A stretch of 64,000 nucleotides of DNA. Source: a bacterium (GTDB taxonomy: Bacteria > Hinthialibacterota > Hinthialibacteria > H5-UNCL2). The notes under the pieces were generated by a model. It saw nothing but the letters and a program-made list of their open reading frames with translations. It was not told the origin of the DNA and did not search any database. Shown here in pieces: positions 18,000-26,470 of this stretch; the stretch's first letter is position 1, and each line of letters opens with the position of its first letter. The stretch lies in assembly GCA_015075175.1 (NCBI GenBank), contig JABTUV010000011.1:1-64000 (forward strand), read 5' to 3'. Both the position numbers and the translations under genes were made by a program.

Positions 18000-18216
18000 C
18001 GGCGACCTCCACGCGGGTGACATACACTTCTTCGTGCAAACGCCGCCGAATTTCCTCCTGTGGGGCGATCTCGAAAAACAACTCCAGCGCCTCGCGAAGA
18101 TTGTCGCGCGCTTCCTCAACGCTGTTGCCCTGGCTGGCGATGTCCAATTCAGCGCAGAGAGCCACGTAACCATCTCCCTCGCGCTCAATGATGGCAGTCA
18201 GCTGTTTTTGCGCCAT
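17992..18216 (-). CDS. hicB: HicB-type antitoxin
   Basis: The 74-residue protein is the short, partial-RNase-H-fold HicB form: LTAIIEREGDGYVALCAELD, IASQGNSVEEARDNLREALE and LFFEIAP. It neutralises the HicA toxin coded immediately downstream. It has no obvious C-terminal DNA-binding helix-turn-helix, so autoregulation may need another factor. The pair is flanked by a cupin gene and a cysteine desulfurase and has no visible link to either. Confidence 0.87.
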   Translation of the reverse strand: MAQKQLTAIIEREGDGYVALCAELDIASQGNSVEEARDNLREALELFFEIAPQEEIRRRLHEEVYVTRVEVAVG

Positions 18217-18291
18217 GGACTTTCTCCGCTTTTCGATAGACCTCTAAGATCGCGCCTACTCGAGTCATTAGAACAACAACACACGGATATG

Positions 18292-19452
18292 TCAACATCC
18301 GGCGCGACAGACCGTCGTGAGTCTCTCAACCGCGGACAGGAGCGCCGCGACGTCAGCCTCTTCGTGAAAGTGTCCCAGGCTGGCGCGGACCGTGCCGTCG
18401 GGGAAGGTCCCGAGCGCCCGGTGCGCGGCGGGGGCGCAGTGCAGCCCGCTGCGCACCTTGACCCCGAAGTCGTCGTCCAGCCGCCGCCCCAGCTCGAGCG
18501 GGTCCATGCCCTCGATGCGGAACGAGAAGACGCCCACCCGACGGGCGACGTCCGTCGGTCCATACAGCGACACGCCCGGCAGGTGGGGCAGCTCGGACAA
18601 GACGAGGCGCATGAGCTCTTCCTCACGGCGGCGCAGGGCGGCCACGCCCCGCGACAGGAGCCAGTCCACGCCCGCCGAAAGGCCCGAAATGCCCGGCAGG
18701 TTGTGGGAGCCGGCCTCGTGGCGGTCGGGCCAGAAGTCGGGCTGACGGTCCTCTTCGCTGCGACTGCCGGTTCCGCCTTCGCGCAGGGTGTCCAACTCCA
18801 ATCCCGGCCGCACGATCAGTACACCCGTGCCCAACGGACCGAGGAGTCCCTTATGGCCGGGCGCGGCCAGGAGATCGACGCCCATCGCCGTCACGTCGAT
18901 GGGGACATGTCCCGCCGACTGCGCCGCATCCAGGAGCAGCGGAATCCCCCGCCGCCGGCACTCGGGCGCAATCTCCTCCACCGGTTGCAACGTTCCGGAA
19001 ACATTGCTGGCATGAACCACGGCTACAAGACAGGTCTCGGGGCGCATGGCGAGGATGACGTTGCGCGGATCGATGCGCCCCTCGTGGTCGGCGGGGACGC
19101 GCGTGGTCGTGATTGCGCCGGCTTCCACCAGCTTGCGCAGGGGGCGCAGCACCGAGTTGTGCTCCATCGCGGTGTAGACCACGTGCCCACCGGGACGCAC
19201 GAGTCCCTTGATGGCCAGATTGAGCGCATCGGTGCAATTGAGGGTGAAGATGACGCGCTCGGGATCGGGGGCGTTGAAGAGGCGCGCCAGGCGCGCGCGA
19301 GCGATAGCGATGATGTCGCCGGCCTGGCGCGCCTGCCGATAGGCGCCCCGCCCCGCCGAGGCTCCGCACTCCAGTCCGTACCGCTGCACGGCCGCGTGGA
19401 CTTCTTCCGGCTTGGGATAACTGGTCGCCGCGTTATCGAAATACAGATTCAA
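18292..19452 (-). CDS. cysteine desulfurase (class V aminotransferase family)
   Basis: The 386-residue PLP enzyme starts MNLYFDNAATSYPKPEEVH. It has TAMEHNSVLRPLRKL, VHASNVSGTLQPVEEI, LLLDAAQSAGHVPIDV, the PLP lysine in LAAPGHKGLLGPLGTG, and a catalytic-loop cysteine in VRSGLHCAPAAHRALGT. It releases sulfur from cysteine for Fe-S clusters or other thio-cofactors. The loop sequence resembles the stand-alone SufS/CsdA-like subgroup. No scaffold or Suf genes are adjacent, but the nearby hydrogenase and NarH-type proteins need many Fe-S clusters. Confidence 0.9.
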   Translation of the reverse strand: MNLYFDNAATSYPKPEEVHAAVQRYGLECGASAGRGAYRQARQAGDIIAIARARLARLFNAPDPERVIFTLNCTDALNLAIKGLVRPGGHVVYTAMEHNSVLRPLRKLVEAGAITTTRVPADHEGRIDPRNVILAMRPETCLVAVVHASNVSGTLQPVEEIAPECRRRGIPLLLDAAQSAGHVPIDVTAMGVDLLAAPGHKGLLGPLGTGVLIVRPGLELDTLREGGTGSRSEEDRQPDFWPDRHEAGSHNLPGISGLSAGVDWLLSRGVAALRRREEELMRLVLSELPHLPGVSLYGPTDVARRVGVFSFRIEGMDPLELGRRLDDDFGVKVRSGLHCAPAAHRALGTFPDGTVRASLGHFHEEADVAALLSAVERLTTVCRAGC

Positions 19453-19862
19453 TTCCCACTCCCTCCCGTCGACTTCGCCGTCAGTCTACCACCGGCGGGC
19501 GGGCGGCTCAACCCTCCGCCTGATGCTGAGGACCAACCTGATGCGGCCTCCGCTCCCCCTTTATAAGGGGGGTCGGGGGGGATTTTGCCTGAGTGCGACA
19601 ATGCCGCTCTCATGCCCGCCCTTCGACTTCGCGCTTCGCGCTTCGCTCAGGGCTGTCGGGTTAGTTGTCGCGTCGCTCTCAGGGCTGTCTGGGAGATTAA
19701 TCGGCCGCGCTGAAGGGTTGTGGCAGGAGAGAGGGAGCAGTCACCGATCTTGAACGGGAGAGCTCGCGCGCATGGCGGGCTGCGAGTTCAAAATCGGCGA
19801 CTGTCCCTCTTGGCCGGTCCCTCATTGCCGGGACTGCGATCGTCGCCTATGATGGTGGCGAC
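19453..19862. other. 410-bp intergenic region with short dispersed repeats
   Basis: It contains a CCCCCTTTATAAGGGGGG hairpin at about 19555-19582 (relatives at 27407-27437 and 32073-32102). It also has TTCGCTCAGGGCTGTC-type repeats at 19635-19690, which recur near 32265. I see no gene and no convincing promoter for hypF in it. Confidence 0.6.
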
Positions 19863-22133
19863 ATGGGCGGGGTACGCATCAGAATCGAGGGGCGCGTGCA
19901 GGGCGTGGGGTTCCGGCCCACGGTGTACCGCTGCGCGGTCGCCTTGGGGCTGTCGGGGGCGGTCCGCAACGTGGCCGGCGGCGTCGAGATCGACCTGGCC
20001 GGCGACGCGGCGACGGCACGACGCTTTCTCTCCGAACTGGAACGGCATCTGCCGCCGCTGGCCCAACTGCGCCGCGTCAACCTCTCCTCGCTGCGACAGC
20101 CGCCTCCCGCGGGTTTTCGCATCGAGGCCAGCGCAGGCATGGGAGAACGCATCGGCGAAATCTGCCCCGACGTGGCCCTCTGTCCTGACTGCCGGCGCGA
20201 GCTTGCCGATCCCGCCGACCGCCGCCATGGCTATCCCTTCATCAATTGCACCAACTGCGGCCCGCGCTTCACCATCGTGCGCGGCCTGCCCTACGACCGC
20301 GAACGTACGACCATGGCGGGCTTTCCCATGTGCGAGACTTGCCGCGCGGAGTACACCGATCCGGCGAACCGCCGCTACCACGCCGAGCCTATCGCCTGCC
20401 CCGCGTGCGGACCCGCGTTGTTCCTTCTGGATCGGAGCGGGTACGTGCCCTGTGACGATCCGCTGGAAGCGGCGCGGGAGCGATTGCGAGCCGGCGAGAG
20501 CGTGCTGGTCAAGGGCCTGGGCGGCTATCATCTGGCCTGCGATGCGACCAACTCGCGGGCGGTCGAACGCCTGCGCGCCAAGAAGCGCCGCCCGCACAAG
20601 CCTTTCGCGGTCATGTTCGCGCGCGAGGCCTTGGCGGACTACGTCGAGGTGGACGCCGCGGCGCTGGCCCTCCTCGCCTCGCCCGAGGCGCCCATCGTGC
20701 TTCTGCCCAGGCGCGTTCCATGCGACCGTCCGCTGCTGGCGGCGTCGATTGCGCCCGACAACGCCTGGATCGGCGCCTTTCTACCCTACACGCCGCTGCA
20801 CGAACTACTCATGCAGGATTTCCCCGCCCTCGTGATGACCAGCGCCAACTTCACCGATGAGCCGCTCGTTTCGCGCGAGGATGAACTGGCGCCCATGCTC
20901 GAGTCGGTCGCCGACGTGGCGCTGGCGCACAACCGCCCCATCGAGCACAAGTGCGACGATTCGGTGTTGCGTCCCGTGGGAGCGCTGACCATCCCGGTCC
21001 GCCGCGCACGCGGTTGGGTCCCGCGTCCCATTCCCCTGCCTTTGCCGGAAATCGCCGACGGCGTGCTGGCGGTGGGCGGCGAATTGAAGTCCACCTTCGG
21101 CCTCCTCTGCGGCGGCAGCGCCTTGCTTTCCCAGCATCTGGGCGACTTGGACGACTTGCGCAGCCTGGAGAACTGGGACAAGGAGCTGGCGGACTTTTCG
21201 CGCCTCTTTGAATTCACTCCCGAGCGCGTGGTGTGCGACTTGCATCCGGATTATCTCTCCACGCGCCGCGCGGAAACGATGGGGTTGCCGCTCTTGCGAG
21301 TGCAGCATCACTACGCGCACCTGGCCTCGTGCCTGGCCGACAACGCCGAGCGCGGGCCGGCGGTGGGCGTCATTTTCGACGGGACAGGCTACGGGACCGA
21401 CGGCACGCTGTGGGGCGGGGAGTTTCTCTACGGCGACCTCCGGGAGTGGCGGCGGGAGGGATGGTTGGCGCCGGTCCCGCTGCCGGGGGGGGAGCAGGCG
21501 ATCCGCGAGCCGTGGCGTATCGCCTGGGCGATGCTGGCGCGACTGGATGGTCCCCTGGCGCGCGCGGCGCGGGACGAATTGACCCAGCGGGTAGGCGAGA
21601 CGCGCGCCGGTACGGTCGCGCACATGCTCGAGCGCGGCTTCAACTGCCCGCTTTCGTCCGGCGTCGGGCGGCTCCTGGACGGGCTGGCGTGCCTTTTGGG
21701 GCTGGGCGACGCCATCAGCCACGAGGCGCAATTGCCCGTCGCCTTGGAAGGTCTTTACGAACCCGGCGATGGCACGCATTATGCTTCTCACATCCAGGAA
21801 ACGCCCCACGGTTGGGTGTTGGATCCCCTGCCGTGGCTGGAGGGGGTGTTGGAAGACCGAGCACACGGGGTAGCGCCGGGCGAGATTTCCGGGCGGCTGC
21901 ATCGCGCGCTCATCGCGGCGTCGGCCGAGCTGGCGGCGCGAGTCGCCGCCGCACGCGGCTGCGACACGGTCGCGCTTTCCGGCGGCGCCCTGGTCAACGC
22001 TGTGTTACTCTTGGGACTCGTGGAGGCGCTCTCGGTGCGGGGTTTGCGCGTGCTCGTGCACCGCCAGGTCCCCCCCAACGACGGCGGCATCGCATTGGGG
22101 CAACTGGCCATCGGCGCGCACGCGGAAAAATAG
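19863..22133 (+). CDS. hypF: hydrogenase maturation carbamoyltransferase HypF
   Basis: The 756-residue protein has the full HypF architecture: acylphosphatase domain (1-90, RIRIEGRVQGVGFRPTVYR), two CxxC-x18-CxxC zinc motifs (CPDC...CTNC and CETC...CPAC, ~105-190), a YrdC-like domain (~200-390, KRRPHKPFAVMF), and a Kae1-like domain with RVQHHYAHLASC and GVIFDGTGYGTDGTLWGGE. It makes the cyanide ligands of the [NiFe] centre from carbamoyl phosphate. The TAG stop lies within the left arm of a 30-bp inverted repeat. It heads the hypFCDE cluster. Confidence 0.97.
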   Translation: MGGVRIRIEGRVQGVGFRPTVYRCAVALGLSGAVRNVAGGVEIDLAGDAATARRFLSELERHLPPLAQLRRVNLSSLRQPPPAGFRIEASAGMGERIGEICPDVALCPDCRRELADPADRRHGYPFINCTNCGPRFTIVRGLPYDRERTTMAGFPMCETCRAEYTDPANRRYHAEPIACPACGPALFLLDRSGYVPCDDPLEAARERLRAGESVLVKGLGGYHLACDATNSRAVERLRAKKRRPHKPFAVMFAREALADYVEVDAAALALLASPEAPIVLLPRRVPCDRPLLAASIAPDNAWIGAFLPYTPLHELLMQDFPALVMTSANFTDEPLVSREDELAPMLESVADVALAHNRPIEHKCDDSVLRPVGALTIPVRRARGWVPRPIPLPLPEIADGVLAVGGELKSTFGLLCGGSALLSQHLGDLDDLRSLENWDKELADFSRLFEFTPERVVCDLHPDYLSTRRAETMGLPLLRVQHHYAHLASCLADNAERGPAVGVIFDGTGYGTDGTLWGGEFLYGDLREWRREGWLAPVPLPGGEQAIREPWRIAWAMLARLDGPLARAARDELTQRVGETRAGTVAHMLERGFNCPLSSGVGRLLDGLACLLGLGDAISHEAQLPVALEGLYEPGDGTHYASHIQETPHGWVLDPLPWLEGVLEDRAHGVAPGEISGRLHRALIAASAELAARVAAARGCDTVALSGGALVNAVLLLGLVEALSVRGLRVLVHRQVPPNDGGIALGQLAIGAHAEK

Positions 22134-22214
22134 GGTCAGCGCCTATTTTTGCCGCCGGCGCTTGCTTCAACCGAAAGACTTACTGCAAAAATAGGCGCTG
22201 ACCCCATTTTTCCG
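22123..22214. repeat. 30-bp inverted repeat between hypF and hypC
   Basis: Arms 22123-22152 and 22185-22214 match with one mismatch around a 32-bp loop; the core is AGGGTCAGCGCCTATTTTT. The left arm contains the last codons and stop of hypF. It could act as a transcription attenuator or mRNA stabiliser, or be a miniature mobile element; which is unknown. Confidence 0.85.
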
Positions 22215-22227
22215 ATAGGAGACGGTC

Positions 22228-22461
22228 ATGTGTCTGGCGGTTCCGGTCAAGCTGGTCAGCAAGGACGGCGCGCGGGGAGAGATCGAACTCTCCGGCGTGC
22301 GCCGTCGCGCCGATCTGCGCCTCCTGCCCGACGCTGCGCCCGGCCAGTACGTGCTCTTTCACGCCGGTTTCGCCATTCAAGTCGTCGATGAAACCTATTA
22401 TCGCGAATATTGGCAGCTGCGGAATCAATTCGAGGAGCTGAAGCGTGCCGGACAAGCCTAA
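22228..22461 (+). CDS. hypC: hydrogenase maturation chaperone HypC
   Basis: The 77-residue protein begins MCLAVPVKL with the essential Cys2, and has GEIELSGVRRRADLRLLPD and GQYVLFHAGFAIQVVDE. HypC carries the Fe(CN)2CO unit with HypD and docks to the large subunit precursor. ATG follows AGGAG closely. Its last codons overlap the hypD start. Confidence 0.95.
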   Translation: MCLAVPVKLVSKDGARGEIELSGVRRRADLRLLPDAAPGQYVLFHAGFAIQVVDETYYREYWQLRNQFEELKRAGQA

Positions 22462-23593
22462 CGTAGTTGCGCAGCGCCTGGCCCCGAGTAGGCCAGAGGC
22501 CGTATCGAGGGATGCTGCGCCTGCCGCTGCGCCTGCGGTCGCCGCCATGCACCGCCATTTCGCGGCGCTCGGCCGCAAACAGGTCCGCCTGATGGAAGTC
22601 TGCGGCACGCATACCATGGCCATCTATCGCCACGGGCTGCGCAGCCTCTTTCCCGCCGGACTCGAGCTGACCTCGGGACCGGGGTGTCCCGTGTGCGTCA
22701 CGCCTACCGGCGTGATCGACGCGGCGATCAGGTTGGCGCGCATTCCCGAGGTGACGTTGTGCACGTTCGGCGACATGCTGCGCGTGCCCGGAAGTACCAG
22801 CAGCCTGGACGCCGAACGCGCCGCCGGCGCGTCTGTGCGCGTCTGCTATTCGTCGCTGGATGCGCTCGACATCGCCCGCGCCCAACCCGACCGTCAAGTC
22901 GTCTTCGCCGGCGTCGGCTTCGAGACCACCGCGCCCACCATGGCCGCCACCATTCTTTCGGCGGAGGAGGAGAACATCGCCAACTTCTCCGCGCTGGTCA
23001 GCTATAAGACCATGCCTCAGCCCATGCGTGCGCTGTTGCAGGATCAAACTGTGAGCCTGGAGGGCTTTCTCTGTCCCGGTCACGTCAGCGTGGTTACCGG
23101 CTCGCAAATCTACGAGTTCATCCCCGCCGAGTTCGGCATTCCGTGCGTGGTCGCGGGCTTTGAACCGCACGAGATTCTTGAAGGCCTCGCCATGCTCTTG
23201 TCGCAGTTGGCGGAAGGCCGCGCCGAGGTGGAAATCCAGTACAAGGCCGCGGTGGTGCGCGAGGGCAACCCCACCGCGCGCGCGGTGATGAATCAGGTCT
23301 TCGAGCCGGTCGATGCGGAGTGGCGCGGGCTGGGTGTGATTGCCGGCTCGGGGCTGGCGCTTCGCTCAGACTATGTCAAGTATGACGCCTGCGCGCGTTT
23401 CGGCGTTTCAATTCCAGACAGTCCGCCTCATCCGGGGTGTTCGTGCGGCGACGTCCTGCGCGGCGCGATGCGGCCTGAAGAGTGCCCGCTGTTCGGCGCG
23501 GCCTGCACGCCGGAGACGCCCTTCGGCCCGTGCATGGTCTCCTCGGAGGGCGCCTGCGCCGCGCACCACAAGTACGGCGTGGCGATCACGTGA
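22445..23593 (+). CDS. hypD: hydrogenase maturation Fe-S protein HypD
   Basis: The 382-residue protein has all HypD signatures: LMEVCGTHTMAIYRHG, SGPGCPVCVTPTGVID, GFETTAPTMAATI, EGFLCPGHVSVVTG and the C-terminal [4Fe-4S] cysteines in HPGCSCGDVLRG and GAACTPETPFGPCMVS. It assembles the iron-cyanide-CO moiety with HypC. GTG 22445 overlaps hypC by 17 bp. Residues ~6-27 (NVVAQRLAPSRPEAVSRDAA) are coded by a second-family REP element, so the N-terminus carries a repeat-derived extension before the conserved AMHRHFAALGRKQ. Confidence 0.96.
   Translation: MPDKPNVVAQRLAPSRPEAVSRDAAPAAAPAVAAMHRHFAALGRKQVRLMEVCGTHTMAIYRHGLRSLFPAGLELTSGPGCPVCVTPTGVIDAAIRLARIPEVTLCTFGDMLRVPGSTSSLDAERAAGASVRVCYSSLDALDIARAQPDRQVVFAGVGFETTAPTMAATILSAEEENIANFSALVSYKTMPQPMRALLQDQTVSLEGFLCPGHVSVVTGSQIYEFIPAEFGIPCVVAGFEPHEILEGLAMLLSQLAEGRAEVEIQYKAAVVREGNPTARAVMNQVFEPVDAEWRGLGVIAGSGLALRSDYVKYDACARFGVSIPDSPPHPGCSCGDVLRGAMRPEECPLFGAACTPETPFGPCMVSSEGACAAHHKYGVAIT
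22463..22521 (+). repeat. second-family REP element coding the HypD N-terminus
   Basis: It runs from GTAG and TTGCGCAGCGCCTGG through GAGTAGGCC and GTATCGAGGG to ATGCTGCGCC. It is nearly identical to copies at 17305-17363 (inverted) and 32121-32192. It lies wholly inside the hypD reading frame, just after the hypC stop. Confidence 0.88.
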
Positions 23594-24600
23594 ACAGCGG
23601 GCGCATCCTCCTGGCGCACGGCGGCGGCGGCGTTCTGATGCACCGCCTCATCACCGAGCGCATCGTTCCAAAACTGGGAAACCCCGCCCTGGCGCCGCTC
23701 CTGGACAGCGCGATCCTGAATATTTCCAAAACGCGACTTGCATTGACGACCGATTCATTCGTGGTCAAGCCGATCTTCTTTCCCGGCGGCGACATCGGCC
23801 GGCTGGCGGTGTGCGGAACGATCAACGACCTGGCGGCGGTCGGCGCCGTGCCGCGCTTTCTCACCCTGGCTCTCATACTTGAGGAAGGGCTGCCGCTGGA
23901 AGTATTGGATCGCGTGCTGGACGGCATCGCCGCGGCGGCAAGTGAGGCCGACGTCATCGTGGCGACGGGCGATACGAAAGTCGTCGAGCGGGGCGCGGCG
24001 GACGGCATGTATATCAACACGGCGGGGATCGGCGAGGTTCCCGCGGGCCGGAATCTCTCCCCCAAAAACATTCAGCCCGGCGACGTGGTTCTCACCACGG
24101 GGACGCTGGGTGATCATGGCATCGCCGTGATGAGCCGGCGCGAGGGAATTGAATTTACTACCGAGTTGGTGAGCGACGTGGCGCCCTTGGCAAGTGTGAT
24201 GGAGGCTATGATGGCGGCGGCGCCGAGCGTGCGTTGCCTGCGCGATCCCACGCGCGGGGGGGCGGCCATGACGCTGGGCGATTTCGCGCGCGAGAGCGGA
24301 ACGGCCGTCTGGATCGAGGAGGCGCGAGTGCCGATCCGGCCTGAGGTCGCGGGCGCGTGCGAGATGCTGGGCATCGACCCCTTGTACGTGGCCAGCGAGG
24401 GGAAGTACCTCGTCGTCTGTCCCGGAGACGAGAGCGAGGCGGCGCTGGCGGCGCTCCGTTCGCATCCGCTGGGCCGACACGCCGCCAGGATCGGCGAAGT
24501 CCGCGCCGCCCCCGCCGGCAAACTGGTCCTTTCGACGCGCATCGGCGGCCGGCGCCTGGTCGAGATGCCGCACGGGGAGATGCTGCCGAGGATCTGCTGA
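23590..24600 (+). CDS. hypE: hydrogenase maturation protein HypE
   Basis: The 336-residue PurM-like ATPase begins (GTG) NSGRILLAHGGGGVLMHRLI. It has LTTDSFVVKPIFFPGGDIGR, the cofactor segment RDPTRGGAAMTLGDFA, and ends PRIC with the C-terminal cysteine that HypF carbamoylates and HypE dehydrates to a thiocyanate. The GTG overlaps the hypD stop by 4 bp. hypA, hypB and slyD for nickel insertion are not in this window. Confidence 0.96.
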   Translation: MNSGRILLAHGGGGVLMHRLITERIVPKLGNPALAPLLDSAILNISKTRLALTTDSFVVKPIFFPGGDIGRLAVCGTINDLAAVGAVPRFLTLALILEEGLPLEVLDRVLDGIAAAASEADVIVATGDTKVVERGAADGMYINTAGIGEVPAGRNLSPKNIQPGDVVLTTGTLGDHGIAVMSRREGIEFTTELVSDVAPLASVMEAMMAAAPSVRCLRDPTRGGAAMTLGDFARESGTAVWIEEARVPIRPEVAGACEMLGIDPLYVASEGKYLVVCPGDESEAALAALRSHPLGRHAARIGEVRAAPAGKLVLSTRIGGRRLVEMPHGEMLPRIC

Positions 24601-24721
24601 GGAGCATGAGCGGCATGGGACCTATGGCACTTTGTCCCTTCGTAGACATGTTGCCTGACGGTTGCGGCTAGTACCCTGCTTTGTTATGGTAGCGCGGCCA
24701 GCTTGAGGAGGGCCGCGCCAC

Positions 24722-26170
24722 ATGCCGTATAGTCCCCGCGTCCATCATCGCCTGGTCGAGCGCCTGGGGCGCGAGCGCGTGCTCGTTTCCCCCGAGGAGC
24801 TCTTGACTTACAGCTACGACGCCACCCCCATGCTCGGGCATCGCCCCGAGGCCGTCGCCATCGTCAAGAACGCCGACGAGGTCGCCTTCGTGCATCGGCT
24901 GGCCAACGAGGAGCTCTGCCCGCTCGTCCCCCGCGGCTCGGGTACGGGGCTGTCCGGCGGCTCCGTTCCCGTTCCCGGCTCGGTCGTCCTGCTCATGACG
25001 CACATGAACAGAATCCTCGAAATCGACTCCAGGAACCTGACGGCGACCGTCGAACCCGGCGTGATTACCGGCGTGCTCCAGGCCGAAGTGGAAAAACTCG
25101 GCCTCTTCTATCCCCCCGATCCCGGCAGCGCGCGCATCTGCACGCTGGGCGGCAACGTGGCCGAGAACGCCGGCGGCCTGCGCGGTCTCAAGTACGGCGT
25201 GACCAAGAATTACGTCATGGGCATGGAGGTCGTTCTGCCTACCGGCGAGTTGTTGAAGCTGGGCGGCAAGTGCGTCAAGGACGTGGCGGGCTACAACCTC
25301 AGCGATTTTCTCGTGGGCAGCGAGGGACTCTTGGGGACCTTCACGCAGTTCACCCTCAAGCTGCTTCCCAAACCGGAAGCGCGCAAGACCATGCTGGCGG
25401 TGTACGACTCGATCAGCGACGCGGCGGAGACGGTCTCCGACATCATCGCCGCGCACATTTTGCCCTGTACGCTGGAGTTTCTGGACCAGATGACGGTGCG
25501 ATGCGTGGAGGAGAGTTTCCAGTTGGGCCTGCTGACGGATTGCGGGGCGCTGCTGCTGATCGAGGTAGACGGGCGGCAGCCGGTCGTCGAAGAAGACGCC
25601 CGGACCATCATGGACATCTGCCGCAAGCGCCATGCGCGGAGCCTTTCGCTGGCGGGCGGCGAGGACGAAGCGGAAGGGTTGCGGGCGGCGCGCCGCGCCG
25701 CCTTCTCCGCGCTCGCCCGCGCCCGGCCCACCTGCATCCTCGAAGATGTCACCGTCCCCAGGAGCGAAGTCGCCCCCATGGTCGAAGTCGTGCGCCGAAT
25801 CGCCAAAGAAGAGGACCTCTTGATCGCCAACTTCGGCCACGCCGGCGACGGCAACCTGCACCCGACCTGTCTAACCGACGAGCGCAACGAGAGCGAGATC
25901 GAGCGCGTGCATCGTGCTTTCACCGCCATCTTCCACGCCGCCGTGCGCATGGGGGGCACGATCACCGGCGAGCACGGCGTGGGCATCGCCAAGAAGCCGT
26001 TTCTCGAATGCGTGGCCGGACCGGAGGGCCTCGAGTTGATGAAGAAACTGAAGGCGACGCTGGACCCCAACGCCATTCTCAATCCCGGCAAGATGTTCGA
26101 GGCCAAGCCGCGCCGCGAGGGTCCGCTCCCCGGAGAGGGTCGCGCAGAGCCGCGGAGAGCGCAGAGATGA
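24722..26170 (+). CDS. glcD: glycolate oxidase subunit GlcD-like FAD-linked oxidase
   Basis: The 482-residue protein has the FAD-PCMH domain (PLVPRGSGTGLSGGSVPVPG, LGGNVAENAGGLRGLKYGV) and the C-terminal FAD-oxidase domain (ANFGHAGDGNLHPT, TITGEHGVGIAKKPFL, LDPNAILNPGKMF). It oxidises a 2-hydroxyacid such as glycolate or D-lactate, passing electrons to the Fe-S partner coded downstream. GAGGAGG precedes the ATG. The last ~18 residues (REGPLPGEGRAEPRRAQR) are coded by the tandem repeat that follows, and the stop TGA overlaps a repeat-borne ATG. Confidence 0.92.
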   Translation: MPYSPRVHHRLVERLGRERVLVSPEELLTYSYDATPMLGHRPEAVAIVKNADEVAFVHRLANEELCPLVPRGSGTGLSGGSVPVPGSVVLLMTHMNRILEIDSRNLTATVEPGVITGVLQAEVEKLGLFYPPDPGSARICTLGGNVAENAGGLRGLKYGVTKNYVMGMEVVLPTGELLKLGGKCVKDVAGYNLSDFLVGSEGLLGTFTQFTLKLLPKPEARKTMLAVYDSISDAAETVSDIIAAHILPCTLEFLDQMTVRCVEESFQLGLLTDCGALLLIEVDGRQPVVEEDARTIMDICRKRHARSLSLAGGEDEAEGLRAARRAAFSALARARPTCILEDVTVPRSEVAPMVEVVRRIAKEEDLLIANFGHAGDGNLHPTCLTDERNESEIERVHRAFTAIFHAAVRMGGTITGEHGVGIAKKPFLECVAGPEGLELMKKLKATLDPNAILNPGKMFEAKPRREGPLPGEGRAEPRRAQR

Positions 26171-26470
26171 ATATGCCTCATAATAATGACTCCGCGTCCT
26201 CTTCGCCTCCGCGCGAGGGTCCGCTGCCTGGAGAGGGTCGCGCAGAGCCGCGGAGAGCGCAGAGATGAAGATGTTTGTAGAGGGTCGCGCAGAGATGAAT
26301 AGGCCTCATAATAATGACTCCGCATCCTCTGCGCCTCCGCGCGAGGGTCCGCTGCCTGGAGAGGGTCGCGCAGAGCCGCGGAGGGCGCAGAGATGAATAT
26401 GCCTCATAATAATGACTCCGCGTCCTCTTCGCCTCCGCGCGAGCCTTCCTCCGCGTCCTCTGCGCCTCTG
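26115..26470 (+). repeat. 98-bp tandem repeat between glcD and glcF carrying duplicated start sites
   Basis: Units beginning GCGAGGGTCCGCT or similar start at 26115, 26213, 26341 and 26439 (98-bp spacing, one 128-bp variant). Each ends with a GGAG-rich stretch and AGAGATGAATATGCCTC, so the ribosome-binding and start context of glcF occurs several times. The ATGA at 26167-26170 looks like the original coupled junction of the two genes. Confidence 0.85.

Noticed and set aside
19810-19840. Second sigma54 promoter in front of hypF (TGGCC...TTGCC)
   Set aside because: The GG to GC spacing is 9 or 13 bp, not 10.
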